Assembly (NCBI RefSeq): GCF_017498565.1
Contig: NZ_CP071794.1
Span: 3,338,001 to 3,402,000, forward strand
DNA length: 64,000 nt
Reading direction: 5' to 3'
From: Parasphingorhabdus cellanae
GTDB taxonomy: Bacteria > Pseudomonadota > Alphaproteobacteria > Sphingomonadales > Sphingomonadaceae
The stretch's first letter is position 1; every line of letters starts with the position of its first letter. The notes under the pieces are model-generated. The model was not told the DNA's origin and did not search any database. It saw nothing but the letters and a program-made list of their open reading frames with translations. The translations under genes and the position numbers were made by a program. Positions 1 to 8,441 of the stretch are shown in pieces.

Positions 1-516
1 GCTTCTAAGGCATTGGAATCGCTAGAAGGTGCGAATCAAAAAGGCTACCAAGCTGCGGCAAAGTTGATGCAAGCTAATATCGCCTTGGAAAAGCAAGACG
101 CGAAAGCAGCCATCGCAGGCTATCAAGCGATTGTTGTGGATGCTGACCTGCCAGAGCCTTTTCGTGATCTGGCTCTGATCCGACAAACAACGGCGGAGTT
201 TGACACATTAAAGCCGCAAGAAGTGATCGATCGTTTGAAATCACTCGCCGTGCCCGGCAATCCTTGGTTTGGCAGTGCTGGTGAGATGGTAGCGCTGTCT
301 TACTTGAACTTGAATAAAGCTGACCTTGCCGGACCATTATTTGCGCAACTGGCCAAGGATGATACCGTTCCACCGACTATCCGTTCCCGCGCTTTGCAAA
401 TGGCGGGTGTACAAGGAATTGACGCCGTTGAACTGGATACCGACGGAGAAATTAGTGCTACCGCGACGTCTGCAGATATATCTGCCTCAGCGGCCAGTGA
501 GGGAGAAGCAGAGTAA
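1..516 (+). CDS. YfgM-like tetratricopeptide protein, C-terminal part
   Basis: The reading frame is open from base 1, so only the last 171 residues are present. They are Ala-rich helical pairs such as AAIAGYQAIVVDADLPEPFR and AMVALSYLNL-like segments, matching the C-terminal tetratricopeptide-like half of YfgM-type proteins. In the family, an N-terminal membrane anchor (off the left edge here) tethers a periplasmic TPR domain near the Sec translocon and outer-membrane chaperones. The stop codon overlaps the bamB start by one base (TAATG), and YfgM-bamB-der is a conserved gene order, which strongly supports the assignment. The tail after about residue 145 is acidic, Ala/Ser-rich and probably disordered. 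Confidence 0.8.
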   Translation, partial: ASKALESLEGANQKGYQAAAKLMQANIALEKQDAKAAIAGYQAIVVDADLPEPFRDLALIRQTTAEFDTLKPQEVIDRLKSLAVPGNPWFGSAGEMVALSYLNLNKADLAGPLFAQLAKDDTVPPTIRSRALQMAGVQGIDAVELDTDGEISATATSADISASAASEGEAE

Positions 517-1862
517 TGTTTTCGGCTAAAAATAAGTGTTTTGCCAAGATTTGTGCGGGACTGATAACTGTTTCCATATTGTCCGGTTGCTCAATATTGG
601 GCGGTGACGGCGATAATGAAAAAGCCACTCCAACATTGGGTAAACGCACCAACATTTTGACCGGCGAAAGCGGTGCGGCAGTCGATCCTGCTCTTGCGGG
701 CATCCAAGTCATCGTTCCTGCTCCTCGAGCCAATGCGGACTGGGCTCAATCTGGTGGTAACGCGGGTAAATCGGTTGGCCATGTCGCTTTGGGTTCGGCA
801 TCGACCCGGGTCTGGACGGCAGATATCAGCGGGACCAACAAACGCGAACGTCTGGCTGCTGCTCCTGTTGTAGCTGGTGGACGTCTGTTTGCGGTGGATA
901 CCCAAGCCACTGTGCACGCATTTGATGCTGCTACCGGTGCAAAGGCTTGGTCCACACAAATGGAAGTCAAAAGCGATGGCAAACCATCGCGGTTTGGCGG
1001 CGGTGTAAGTGCCCAAGGAACAACGGTTTATGCGACCAATGGTGTAGGTGACGTTGTCGCATTGAGCGCGGCCGATGGAAGTCAGCTCTGGAAAGTCCGG
1101 CCTGCCGGTCCATTGCGCGGTGCCCCGACGATTTCGAATGGCAATGTTTACGTGATGACGCAGGATAACCAAATTTATGCTTTGAGTCAGAGTGATGGAT
1201 CGGTCCAATGGAACGAAGCTGGTACGGTCGGACTTGCCGGTATCTTCGGGGTGGCTGCTCCGGCTGCTGCGCAGGGCACCGTGATAGCCGGTTATTCATC
1301 CGGCGAGCTGACGGCTTATCGGTATGAAAACGGACGCAATCTGTGGAATGACGCTTTGGCGCGGACAAGTATCTCCACATCTGTTGCGACTTTGTCCGAC
1401 ATTGACGCCGATCCGGTGATTGATCGTGGTCGTGTATTTGCTCTAGGCCAAGGGGGCCGAATGGCAGCTTACGAGCTCGTAACCGGTCAACGTATCTGGG
1501 AATTGAACATAGCCGGTATTGCCACGCCGGTTATTTCGGGAGAATGGGTATTTGTTCTCACTGATGACGCGAAACTGCTTTGCATCGCACGACCAACCGG
1601 AAAGGTACGGTGGATTAGCCAACTGGCGGCCTATCGTAACGAAGAAAAGAAAAAAAATCCGATCAATTGGACGGGGCCGGTGTTGGCTGGCAATCGCTTA
1701 ATCGTCGCTAGCACGGAAGGCGAAGTCGTCTCGATCTCACTTGGCGAAGGTAGCAGCACGACCTTGGTTGACCTGAAACAGGGTGTTTCATTGCCGCCCG
1801 TCGTTGCCGGCGAGATGCTCTATATATTGGACAATAGCGGCCGCATTTCTGCGTTCCGGTAA
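516..1862 (+). CDS. bamB: Outer membrane protein assembly factor BamB (lipoprotein)
   Basis: A 448-residue lipoprotein. The signal sequence ends in a lipobox LSGC near residue 25. The rest shows repeated PQQ-type beta-propeller blades (for example the segments around GAKAWSTQ, GSQLWKVRPAGPL, GSVQWN, GQRIWELN and GKVRWISQ). BamB is the propeller scaffold of the BAM complex, which folds beta-barrel proteins into the outer membrane. Length fits alphaproteobacterial BamB, slightly longer than the enterobacterial form. The start overlaps the upstream stop (TAATG), so translation is coupled. der follows after 30 bases, the usual arrangement. Confidence 0.95.
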   Translation: MFSAKNKCFAKICAGLITVSILSGCSILGGDGDNEKATPTLGKRTNILTGESGAAVDPALAGIQVIVPAPRANADWAQSGGNAGKSVGHVALGSASTRVWTADISGTNKRERLAAAPVVAGGRLFAVDTQATVHAFDAATGAKAWSTQMEVKSDGKPSRFGGGVSAQGTTVYATNGVGDVVALSAADGSQLWKVRPAGPLRGAPTISNGNVYVMTQDNQIYALSQSDGSVQWNEAGTVGLAGIFGVAAPAAAQGTVIAGYSSGELTAYRYENGRNLWNDALARTSISTSVATLSDIDADPVIDRGRVFALGQGGRMAAYELVTGQRIWELNIAGIATPVISGEWVFVLTDDAKLLCIARPTGKVRWISQLAAYRNEEKKKNPINWTGPVLAGNRLIVASTEGEVVSISLGEGSSTTLVDLKQGVSLPPVVAGEMLYILDNSGRISAFR

Positions 1863-1892
1863 AGGTCTCAAGTAAGGAACGGGAACAGCCAT

Positions 1893-3284
1893 ATGCTGCC
1901 CAATATTGCAATTATCGGGCGGCCCAATGTTGGCAAGTCCACGCTGTTCAACCGGCTCGTTGGCAAAAAGCTTGCGTTGGTCGATGACCGCCCCGGTGTG
2001 ACCCGTGACCGGCGTGAAGGTGCGGCGAATCTGTTGGGGCTTGAGTTCAACATAATCGATACTGCTGGCTATGAAGACGAAGATGCCAAAAGCTTGCCAG
2101 GTCGGATGCGGCATCAAACGGAACTGGCAGTTGCTGGAGCGGAACTGGCTCTGTTTGTTATTGATGGCCGTGCTGGCCTGACGCCGCTGGATGAAGAGAT
2201 TGCGCGCTGGTTAAGGGGTTCCAAGACGCCAGTCGTTTTGCTCGTCAACAAGGCCGAAGGAAAAGCTGCCGAATCCGGAATTCTGGAGAGCTATGCTCTC
2301 GGCTTTGGCGACCCGATCCCCCTAAGCGCAGAACATGGCGATGGGATAGCCGATCTGTTTCAGGCAGTGCGCCCTTATGTAGAAGCATTTGAGGCAGCTT
2401 CGCAGGACGAACCTGTGGATGAAAGCGCGCCGTTGAAATTAGCGATTGTTGGTCGGCCCAATGCTGGAAAATCTACCTTGATCAACAAGATGCTCGACGA
2501 AGATCGTCTGATTACCGGGCCGGAAGCGGGAATCACCCGCGATAGCATCGCTGTTGAATGGATCTGGCATGACGATGCGCTGACGGAAGATGAGAAGCTA
2601 GACGGTATTGAAGCGGATCGCAAGGTTCGGCTGATCGACACAGCCGGCATGCGCAAGCGCGCCAAGGTGAACGACAAGCTCGAAAAATTATCTGTCGCCG
2701 ATGCTAAGCGGGCGATTGATTTTGCCGAAGTCGTAGTACTTTTACTGGATGCGACCAAAGGCCTTGAAGCGCAAGACTTGCGGATTGCAGATCAAACCAT
2801 TCAGGAAGGGCGCTGCCTGGTCATTGCGATCAACAAATGGGACGTTGCCGAAGGGCCAAGCAAATTGTTCAACGGTATTCGCGCGGCTCTGGACGATGGC
2901 TTGGCACAAGTTCGCGATGTTCCGCTGATCGCGGTCTCCGCCTTTACCGGTAAAGGAATTGATCAGCTGATGAAAGCAGCATTCAACACCCGCCGTGTCT
3001 GGTCGCAGCGGGTTCCTACCGGTAAGCTCAACCGCTGGTTTGAAGATGCGATCGAGGACAATCCGCCACCAGCACCAGGTGGGAAGCGCATAAAGCTGCG
3101 TTACATTACCCAGGCCAAAACCCGGCCGCCATCCTTTGTGATTTTCGGAACCCGGGTTGACGACTTACCTGAAAGCTATCGCCGATATCTGACGAATGGT
3201 GTTCGCAGAAAGCTCGGTTTTGGCGGTGTGCCAATAAGGCTGATTATACGGTCTCCGAAAAATCCCTATCATGAAAAGGACTGA
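1893..3284 (+). CDS. der: Ribosome-associated GTPase Der (EngA)
   Basis: A 463-residue protein with two tandem GTPase domains. The first P-loop, GRPNVGKS, is at residues 8-15 with DTAG and NKAE downstream; the second P-loop, GRPNAGKS, is near residue 187 with DTAGMRKRA and NKWD. A KH-like C-terminal domain follows, ending in RLIIRSPKNPY, the typical Der tail. Der is essential for late assembly of the 50S ribosomal subunit. It lies 30 bases after bamB and is probably co-transcribed. Starting at MLPNIAIIGRPN puts the first P-loop at its usual distance from the N-terminus. Confidence 0.97.
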   Translation: MLPNIAIIGRPNVGKSTLFNRLVGKKLALVDDRPGVTRDRREGAANLLGLEFNIIDTAGYEDEDAKSLPGRMRHQTELAVAGAELALFVIDGRAGLTPLDEEIARWLRGSKTPVVLLVNKAEGKAAESGILESYALGFGDPIPLSAEHGDGIADLFQAVRPYVEAFEAASQDEPVDESAPLKLAIVGRPNAGKSTLINKMLDEDRLITGPEAGITRDSIAVEWIWHDDALTEDEKLDGIEADRKVRLIDTAGMRKRAKVNDKLEKLSVADAKRAIDFAEVVVLLLDATKGLEAQDLRIADQTIQEGRCLVIAINKWDVAEGPSKLFNGIRAALDDGLAQVRDVPLIAVSAFTGKGIDQLMKAAFNTRRVWSQRVPTGKLNRWFEDAIEDNPPPAPGGKRIKLRYITQAKTRPPSFVIFGTRVDDLPESYRRYLTNGVRRKLGFGGVPIRLIIRSPKNPYHEKD

Positions 3285-3430
3285 CCGCCACAGGCAACTT
3301 CCCCTTTACCCGAGGTGCATGGGCGTGATGGTTAATTATTTTTCCATACTGATAACCAAGTCTTTACAGTTTGGGTTCTAGACTTGAAGCTAAGAGTAAT
3401 ACGCAACTACTTCTCTTAAGGACATGATCT

Positions 3431-3868
3431 TTGGCGCAGCTTGATAGTGAACTGATTGATTGGGCGGTTTATAGCGAGACACGGTCTTCGCTAGGGCCTG
3501 ATTTCGTTCGCATATTGGGCTATTTCCGGGAAGACGGAACCCAATCCATCGTAAAAATCGAAGCCGCAATGCGATCGAAAGATGCTGCTCAAATCATTAT
3601 GCCAGCGCATAAGTTGAAGGGCGAGTCCATGCAATTCGGCGCGATCCGACTAGCTGCGGTGGCCGAACTAATCGAGATGACTGCGCGAAAGTGTGTTGAG
3701 CATCATGAAGCACCCGATGAAATAATCGAACAAGTCGTTGGTTTGCGACCATTATTTGAAGAAACACTGCCGATATTGGAATATGAATCAAGCCCAGTTG
3801 TGCAGCGTCAGTCTATGGGATTCGGACGCCGATCATCTAGTCTTGGCAATCATATCACTAACAGCTGA
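3431..3868 (+). CDS. Orphan Hpt (histidine phosphotransfer) domain protein
   Basis: A 145-residue protein whose first 115 residues form a helical Hpt domain. The phosphoacceptor motif AHKLKGES puts the active His at residue 60. Hpt proteins shuttle phosphate between receiver domains in multi-step phosphorelays. No kinase or receiver gene is nearby, so partners are unknown. The start is TTG, preceded by AAGGA about 8 bases upstream; an ATG seven bases earlier is out of frame. The tail from about residue 118 (RQSMGFGRRSSSLGN) looks unstructured. The gene ends 5 bases before the end of the convergent bacterioferritin gene. Confidence 0.8.
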   Translation: MAQLDSELIDWAVYSETRSSLGPDFVRILGYFREDGTQSIVKIEAAMRSKDAAQIIMPAHKLKGESMQFGAIRLAAVAELIEMTARKCVEHHEAPDEIIEQVVGLRPLFEETLPILEYESSPVVQRQSMGFGRRSSSLGNHITNS

Positions 3869-3873
3869 TTTGC

Positions 3874-4350
3874 TTATTCAGCCGGTTCCGACTGCAGCTG
3901 GACATAATTTTCGATGCCCATGCGTTCAATCATATCAAACTGCTTCTCTAGCGTATCGACATGTTCTTCTTCGCTTTCCAGAATTTCGGCGAATAGATCA
4001 CGTGTGACATAGTCGCGCACTTTTTCGCAATATTCGATACCATCTTTCAGCGGCGGCAGTGCTTCATGCTCCAGCGCGAGATCCGCTTTGAGTATCTCTT
4101 CTACGGACTCACCGATCTTTAGCCGACCGAGCAACTGGAAGTTGGGCAGGCCGTCGAGAAACAAAATGCGTTCGGCCAACTTGTCCGCATGTTTCATCTC
4201 ATCGATGGATTCTTCATATTCGAATTTGGCGAGTTTGCTAACGCCCCAATTATCCAGCATCTTGCTGTGTAGGAAATATTGGTTGATTGCAGTAAGCTCG
4301 TTTTTCAGTGCTTCATTCAGATAATCAATGACTTTTGCGTCACCCTTCAT
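3874..4350 (-). CDS. bfr: Bacterioferritin
   Basis: A 158-residue protein that aligns end to end with E. coli Bfr. All ferroxidase ligands are in register: Glu18, Glu51, His54, Glu94, Glu127 and His130. Met52, the axial ligand of the intersubunit haem, is present, so this is a haem-binding bacterioferritin and not a bacterial ferritin. The family forms 24-subunit shells that oxidise and store iron. The ferredoxin gene bfd lies upstream on the same strand with a gap of about 120 bases, completing the storage/release pair. Confidence 0.96.
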   Translation of the reverse strand: MKGDAKVIDYLNEALKNELTAINQYFLHSKMLDNWGVSKLAKFEYEESIDEMKHADKLAERILFLDGLPNFQLLGRLKIGESVEEILKADLALEHEALPPLKDGIEYCEKVRDYVTRDLFAEILESEEEHVDTLEKQFDMIERMGIENYVQLQSEPAE

Positions 4351-4469
4351 GGTGTCATCCTTTTCGGTGGGGAATTCTATTGGCTAACGCTATACACGAG
4401 CGCAGCACTGTAGGAAAGAGCTAGTTCCCGAGAAAAGGCAATTATTTCAGTAGCTTGATAAAGAGAATG

Positions 4470-4640
4470 CTAAGCGGTCGCAACTTCATTTTCGATAATG
4501 GTTCGCGCAAACGACAGACACTGACCACATTTAGGCTTTCTGCCCAGCTGAGCGTAGACCTGGCTTGGCTTCTCAGAACCGCTGCGAACCGCGGCCCGGA
4601 GGTCTTTTTCTTTAATCGCATTACAAACGCAAACAACCAT
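4470..4640 (-). CDS. bfd: Bacterioferritin-associated ferredoxin Bfd
   Basis: A short 56-residue protein read directly from the minus strand. It begins MVVCVCNAIKEKDLRAAV and contains KCGQC, giving the four cysteines Cys4, Cys6, Cys38 and Cys41 in the CxC...CxxC pattern of the Bfd [2Fe-2S] cluster. In characterised systems Bfd binds bacterioferritin and reduces its stored ferric iron so that it can leave the shell. The ribosome-binding site AAGGAG lies 6 bases before the ATG. It is followed by bfr on the same strand. Confidence 0.93.
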   Translation of the reverse strand: MVVCVCNAIKEKDLRAAVRSGSEKPSQVYAQLGRKPKCGQCLSFARTIIENEVATA

Positions 4641-4659
4641 ATCGGCTCCTTATGCGAAT

Positions 4660-4688
4660 CGTATATAGCTAATGAGAATAGATCGCAA
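4660..4688 (-). promoter_or_regulatory. Candidate bfd promoter with a Fur-box-like element
   Basis: On the minus strand, TTGCGA (4683-4688) and TATACG (4660-4665) are separated by 17 bases, a plausible sigma-70 promoter 20-50 bases upstream of bfd. An imperfect 7-1-7 palindrome, TGAGAAT-A-GATCGCA on the plus strand at 4673-4687, overlaps the -35 side and resembles a degenerate Fur box. Bfd genes are commonly iron-repressed. The match is weak and was made by eye. Confidence 0.35.
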
Positions 4689-4709
4689 TAGCAAAAATGC
4701 CAATCTTAT

Positions 4710-5960
4710 TCATGTAGTGCTGATTGTCATCGGTTGTCTTTCTCGCCGCGCTAAGGAGCGCCATGTCCATTCCAGTGGCCCATAACGATACCGCATCAGC
4801 CAAGGCTTGGACCATAGCAGCATGGTGATCCAGCTGCTGAGGACCAGCAAAATCATCTGCGCCCGCCCGACAGTTCCGAACAGCCCTAAGCCCCAACCGT
4901 AAAACAGGAATGCCATCACTACACTGGCACCAAGATAGTTGGAAAAGGCGACCCGCCCCGCAGCGGCAACACGGTGCAGTAGCGGGTGAGCAGCAAACCG
5001 CTGGATCAGAAGCATCAGCAGTCCGATATACCCTATGGCCATTAATAGTCGTGGCAAGCTGGACCAAGCTTGGGTAACATTCATCATAATGATGATTTCA
5101 AAACCTTGATTTGCCGCCAGCCACGCAAGGGCTGCGAAAGTTAAGCCTCCGATAAGTGTGCCCCAGACACCAATGCGAACATAAGTTTGACGGTTAGCTT
5201 GGCCAAGAAGAAATCCGGACTTATAAAGACCCATACCAATCATCATCAACGGGATGGTTTCGAAAGGACCGAGAAACAAGTTTTTCACCGGTGTCAGGAC
5301 TTGATTGGTCAACTTGTCGATGAGAATTTGGCTGAAAGCCCCTTGATACAAGGCGGTTTCCTCAGCGAGAGACTGAGCTGAAATACCAAATTCTTCCATC
5401 ATTGTGGCAAATTCATCAATAATTTCCTGGCTGGCATTGGGTTGCGCCGCTTCGCTCTGTAGAAAAAACATTGTGCCCATGCCTATGGCCAGCAGGACGG
5501 AGCTAATGATATAAGCCAGCACACCGCCCTTAATCAGTTTCTCGCCCGACCAGTTACGGAACAGATATGCGACTGCGCCGGATACGGCATAGAGGAATAA
5601 TATGTCGCCCCACCAGAGCAGATAAAAATGGCAAAGGCCGAATATCGCTAACCAGAACATACGAGAGTAATGGACCTTTGCGGGCGATTGCCCGCTCACG
5701 GTAGCGCGCTCAATCACTAGCATCATGCTGGCACCAAATAGCAGTGAGAATATTGCTCGCATTTTTCCGTCAAAAAAGATGAACGAGCCCGTCCAAGCTG
5801 CAATATCGGAAAAGCTACCCGGCGTGCTGATAATCGGGCTGATATACGCCATTTCGGGAAAACCAAAGGTGGTTATATTCATCCACAAAATACCCATGAC
5901 CGCAAAACCGCGGAGAGCATCAAGGGTGATATGGCGGGTTTGAGTGGTCGTTGCGTTCAT
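4710..5960 (-). CDS. DUF418 family membrane protein (YeiB-like)
   Basis: A 416-residue polytopic membrane protein. It opens with RHITLDALRGFAVMGILWMN, the hallmark N-terminus of the DUF418/YeiB group, and has about 8-10 hydrophobic segments. A C-terminal DUF418 region contains GRVAFSNYLGASVVM and GPLEWTWRSL. The function of the family is not settled; it is related to acyltransferase-3-type membrane proteins. I start at the ATG at 5960 because AGGA sits 7 bases upstream; a GTG two codons earlier would overlap that site. The promoter region carries a perfect inverted repeat. Confidence 0.85.
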   Translation of the reverse strand: MNATTTQTRHITLDALRGFAVMGILWMNITTFGFPEMAYISPIISTPGSFSDIAAWTGSFIFFDGKMRAIFSLLFGASMMLVIERATVSGQSPAKVHYSRMFWLAIFGLCHFYLLWWGDILFLYAVSGAVAYLFRNWSGEKLIKGGVLAYIISSVLLAIGMGTMFFLQSEAAQPNASQEIIDEFATMMEEFGISAQSLAEETALYQGAFSQILIDKLTNQVLTPVKNLFLGPFETIPLMMIGMGLYKSGFLLGQANRQTYVRIGVWGTLIGGLTFAALAWLAANQGFEIIIMMNVTQAWSSLPRLLMAIGYIGLLMLLIQRFAAHPLLHRVAAAGRVAFSNYLGASVVMAFLFYGWGLGLFGTVGRAQMILLVLSSWITMLLWSKPWLMRYRYGPLEWTWRSLARRERQPMTISTT

Positions 5961-5973
5961 CAACACATCCTAA

Positions 5974-5995
5974 CTGTATTACACATATAATACAG
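5974..5995. promoter_or_regulatory. Perfect inverted repeat upstream of the DUF418 gene
   Basis: CTGTATTA (5974-5981) and TAATACAG (5988-5995) are perfect 8-base inverted arms around a 6-base spacer. The site is 13 bases from the DUF418 start codon and 4 bases from the nitroreductase stop. It is AT-rich and lacks a T-tract, so it looks like a dimeric repressor operator rather than a terminator. The cognate regulator is not in the window. Confidence 0.45.
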
Positions 5996-5999
5996 GCTT

Positions 6000-6674
6000 T
6001 TATAGCCAGCTAGCTATGGCGTCCAGCGGTTTCTTGATTGTGGCATGAACGGGTATGGTGGCATCAGGTGCGGCCTTCCCAACGACCAGCACCATCATCG
6101 GTTTTTCATTGGTCGGACGCTCACACAGCGCGTTGAGAAACTTCATTGGATTGGGCGTGTGGGTCAGAGTGGCGAGGCCTGCGTCATGCAGTGCAGTGAT
6201 CAACATACCGGTGGCAATGCCGACGCTTTCGTTGACGTAATAATTCTGCTTTATCTCGCCTGGCATCATACCGCCCTTACGTTGGCCGAATATGACAATC
6301 AGGTACGGCGCGGTTTCAAGGAAAGGTTTGTCCGCATCGGTGCCGAGCGGACCGAGCGCTTCGAGCCACTCGTCACTCGCTTTGTTATCATAAAATTCCC
6401 GCTCTTCCGCTTCCGCGGCTTCGCGCAACGCCTTTTTCTTATCCGCAGATTCGATGACTGCAAAATGCCATGGCTGATGATTAGCCCCATTGGGCGCCGT
6501 CCCGGCTGCGAGCAGCGCATTTTCGATGACCGCTCGAGGAACCGCTTCGTCGGTAAAATACCGACAGGTGCGGCGGACTTTTAGTGCATCATAAAAGGTT
6601 TTTGACCGCGCGATGCGCTCTTCATCGGTATAATCGGGAAGCTCGGTATAGGGCAGGGTGTCATGTGGCTTCAT
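6000..6674 (-). CDS. Nitroreductase-fold flavoprotein, iodotyrosine deiodinase-like
   Basis: A 224-residue FMN protein of the nitroreductase superfamily. RRTCRYFTDEAVPRAVIENA and GTAPNGANHQPWHFAV form the flavin-binding N-terminal half. Three residues resemble the substrate lid of iodotyrosine deiodinases: Glu91 and Tyr95 (E-x3-Y) and Lys116 in DKPFLETAPYL. In that family the lid closes over halogenated tyrosines and permits reductive dehalogenation. Substrate here is unknown. The ATG at 6674 is chosen because GAGGA lies 8 bases upstream; an open extension of 74 residues further upstream looks non-coding. Confidence 0.8.
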   Translation of the reverse strand: MKPHDTLPYTELPDYTDEERIARSKTFYDALKVRRTCRYFTDEAVPRAVIENALLAAGTAPNGANHQPWHFAVIESADKKKALREAAEAEEREFYDNKASDEWLEALGPLGTDADKPFLETAPYLIVIFGQRKGGMMPGEIKQNYYVNESVGIATGMLITALHDAGLATLTHTPNPMKFLNALCERPTNEKPMMVLVVGKAAPDATIPVHATIKKPLDAIASWL

Positions 6675-6911
6675 CGCGGATTTCCTCGGGATTATGCAGA
6701 TTTTAGTCAGCAACACTGCGCGTAATAAAATTTCAAAGTTCACACAAGTCTCACACCTCTCATCGCTGGTGTAGCGGGCAAACCAACGTGCGATCTTTAG
6801 ATATAGCGCATAGTCATTGGATGAGGGGTAGGAAAGCGAATATCTGTTATTGACATTAGTGTTAGTAAATGGTAGCAAGTTGCCAACAATAGACAATAAA
6901 GCGATTCTTTT

Positions 6912-7700
6912 ATGAAAATCTCTCCTGCTGATATGCCGCTGTTAAATACGGATCATAAGACACCTAATATCCGTCCCGTGAAGGCTTTTCGTCATTTCCG
7001 TAAGTTGATTGCGGATAAGGAAGACACGGCGGAGGTGTTTCACATTATCGAGGCGCTCGCGGGCAAGGCATTTATTCGCAATGCCAAGCGCTTTTTGAAA
7101 AGTCCGCATGCGCAGGAATTGATGGAGCGTAATGTCGACTTGCCAACCATGCTGGACGATCATAACAAATTGCGCCAGCTTCCTGCCGATAGCTTGGGGC
7201 AAGCTTATGTTCGCTTCATGGAAAAGGAGGGGCTCACCGCCGCCGGGCTAGTGGCTGAATTTGATCGCTATGGTTCGGACTATCAAAAGCGCAATGATGT
7301 TACGGAATGGTTCGGCGATCGGATGCGCGACACGCATGATTTGCTGCATGTGCTAACCGGCTATGGCCGCGACGCGTTGGGCGAACAGTGCGTATTGGGT
7401 TTCACCTATGGCCAGAATCCCAACCTTGGGATCTTATTTATTGCTTATGCCGGTGCACTGGAAATGAAGAAGCAGTCTCCTTCTAATGCCCCTGTGTTGA
7501 GAGCCGTCCGTGAAGGGCAAAAACTCGGCAAAGCAGCGAAAAGGCTCGCCTATTATGACATAGAGAAAATACTCGCTATGCCGATCGATGAAGCGCGGGC
7601 ATTTTTGAATATCGGTCAGCCAGTATATTACAAACAGGCACATGTGGCCTATGAGGCCAAAGGCATTGATCCATATAATCTGCTGGGTCAGCCCGCTTAG
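6912..7700 (+). CDS. Coq4-family ubiquinone biosynthesis protein
   Basis: A 262-residue Coq4-family protein. The diagnostic metal-binding motif HDxxH-x11-E is present as His142, Asp143, His146 and Glu158 (HDLLHVLTGYGRDALGE). Coq4 is needed for coenzyme Q synthesis in eukaryotes, and bacterial Coq4 homologues occur in many alphaproteobacteria. Recent work on the family points to oxidative decarboxylation/hydroxylation at ring carbon 1. The gene stands alone on the plus strand, about 240 bases from the divergent nitroreductase gene. No other ubiquinone gene is nearby. Confidence 0.88.
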   Translation: MKISPADMPLLNTDHKTPNIRPVKAFRHFRKLIADKEDTAEVFHIIEALAGKAFIRNAKRFLKSPHAQELMERNVDLPTMLDDHNKLRQLPADSLGQAYVRFMEKEGLTAAGLVAEFDRYGSDYQKRNDVTEWFGDRMRDTHDLLHVLTGYGRDALGEQCVLGFTYGQNPNLGILFIAYAGALEMKKQSPSNAPVLRAVREGQKLGKAAKRLAYYDIEKILAMPIDEARAFLNIGQPVYYKQAHVAYEAKGIDPYNLLGQPA

Positions 7701-7714
7701 GATGGCGATAATCG

Positions 7715-8137
7715 CTACTGGGCCGCTTCGATTTTTCTGACCATTGTATCATATCCCTTGATCGACTGCTGAATTTCGCTTTTGGCACTGGTCAATTTTT
7801 GTGAAGATTGCTCTACTTTTTGTTCTAGCTGATTGGCGCGCGGTCTGATCTGCGGGTTGGAGCGCGACCACATTCTGAGATCAGAAAGCGTCTGGTCGAC
7901 TGCTTCCTGTGCGGCGGCGACTTCAGCTTCGGCGGCTTCCGCCTGATCGCGAACTTCTTTGGCTTGCAATTCAACCTCAACGCCAAATGCGCTGAAGCGG
8001 CCAATATTTGTTTTGCCTAGCTGCTCCCCGAACTGGATCGGGAAAAATAGGAAAAAAACCACTATGCCTAAAACGAACAAATCGCGGATGAGCACAAGCG
8101 CGTTTTTGCCAACCTCTGTCCAATGCAATTCTGTCAT
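7715..8137 (-). CDS. Single-pass membrane protein with a coiled coil
   Basis: A 140-residue protein of unknown function. A transmembrane segment lies near residues 15-33 (IRDLFVLGIVVFFLFFPIQF). The rest is soluble and strongly helical, with an Ala/Glu/Gln-rich heptad-like stretch from about residue 58 (QAKEVRDQAEAAEAEVAAAQ) to the C-terminus. It is probably anchored in the inner membrane with a periplasmic or cytoplasmic coiled coil. The start has AGGA 9 bases upstream of the ATG. It converges with coq4 and is divergent from the Bor-like gene. Confidence 0.7.
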   Translation of the reverse strand: MTELHWTEVGKNALVLIRDLFVLGIVVFFLFFPIQFGEQLGKTNIGRFSAFGVEVELQAKEVRDQAEAAEAEVAAAQEAVDQTLSDLRMWSRSNPQIRPRANQLEQKVEQSSQKLTSAKSEIQQSIKGYDTMVRKIEAAQ

Positions 8138-8441
8138 GATGCCATCCTGATATTAAGAAAACTGTCAGAATCCATGTTACACAATCTTTTACTGTAGCTC
8201 TTTGCGAATTGTCAGTTTTAGCCAAAGCTGGTCCAGAAGATCCGTCATTTTATGCAGTCATCTTAGTGAGTTTTAAGCAAAACTAGGGTGATCGATCATC
8301 CATGTGGACGGTAATACCACCGATCTGGCAGGAAACCCCCATTGCGATTGTTCGATATTTAAGCAATATAAGGACAGGGTCGCCCGAATTCCCGGCTTCG
8401 CGTTCCGAAAGGATGTGGCTGGTTTGAAGAAGGGCATTGTC
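8138..8441. other. Divergent intergenic region without a recognised gene
   Basis: This 304-base stretch separates the divergent coiled-coil and Bor-like genes. A frame in phase with the lipoprotein runs back to about 8304, but it encodes a sequence without family character and would bury the signal peptide, so I treat it as leader. CTGTCAGAA and TTGTCAGTT occur as near-repeats. I see no convincing promoter pair or operator. Confidence 0.5.

Noticed and set aside
6675..6896. N-terminal extension of the nitroreductase by 74 residues
   Set aside because: GAGGA lies properly before the internal ATG and the upstream residues do not resemble the family.
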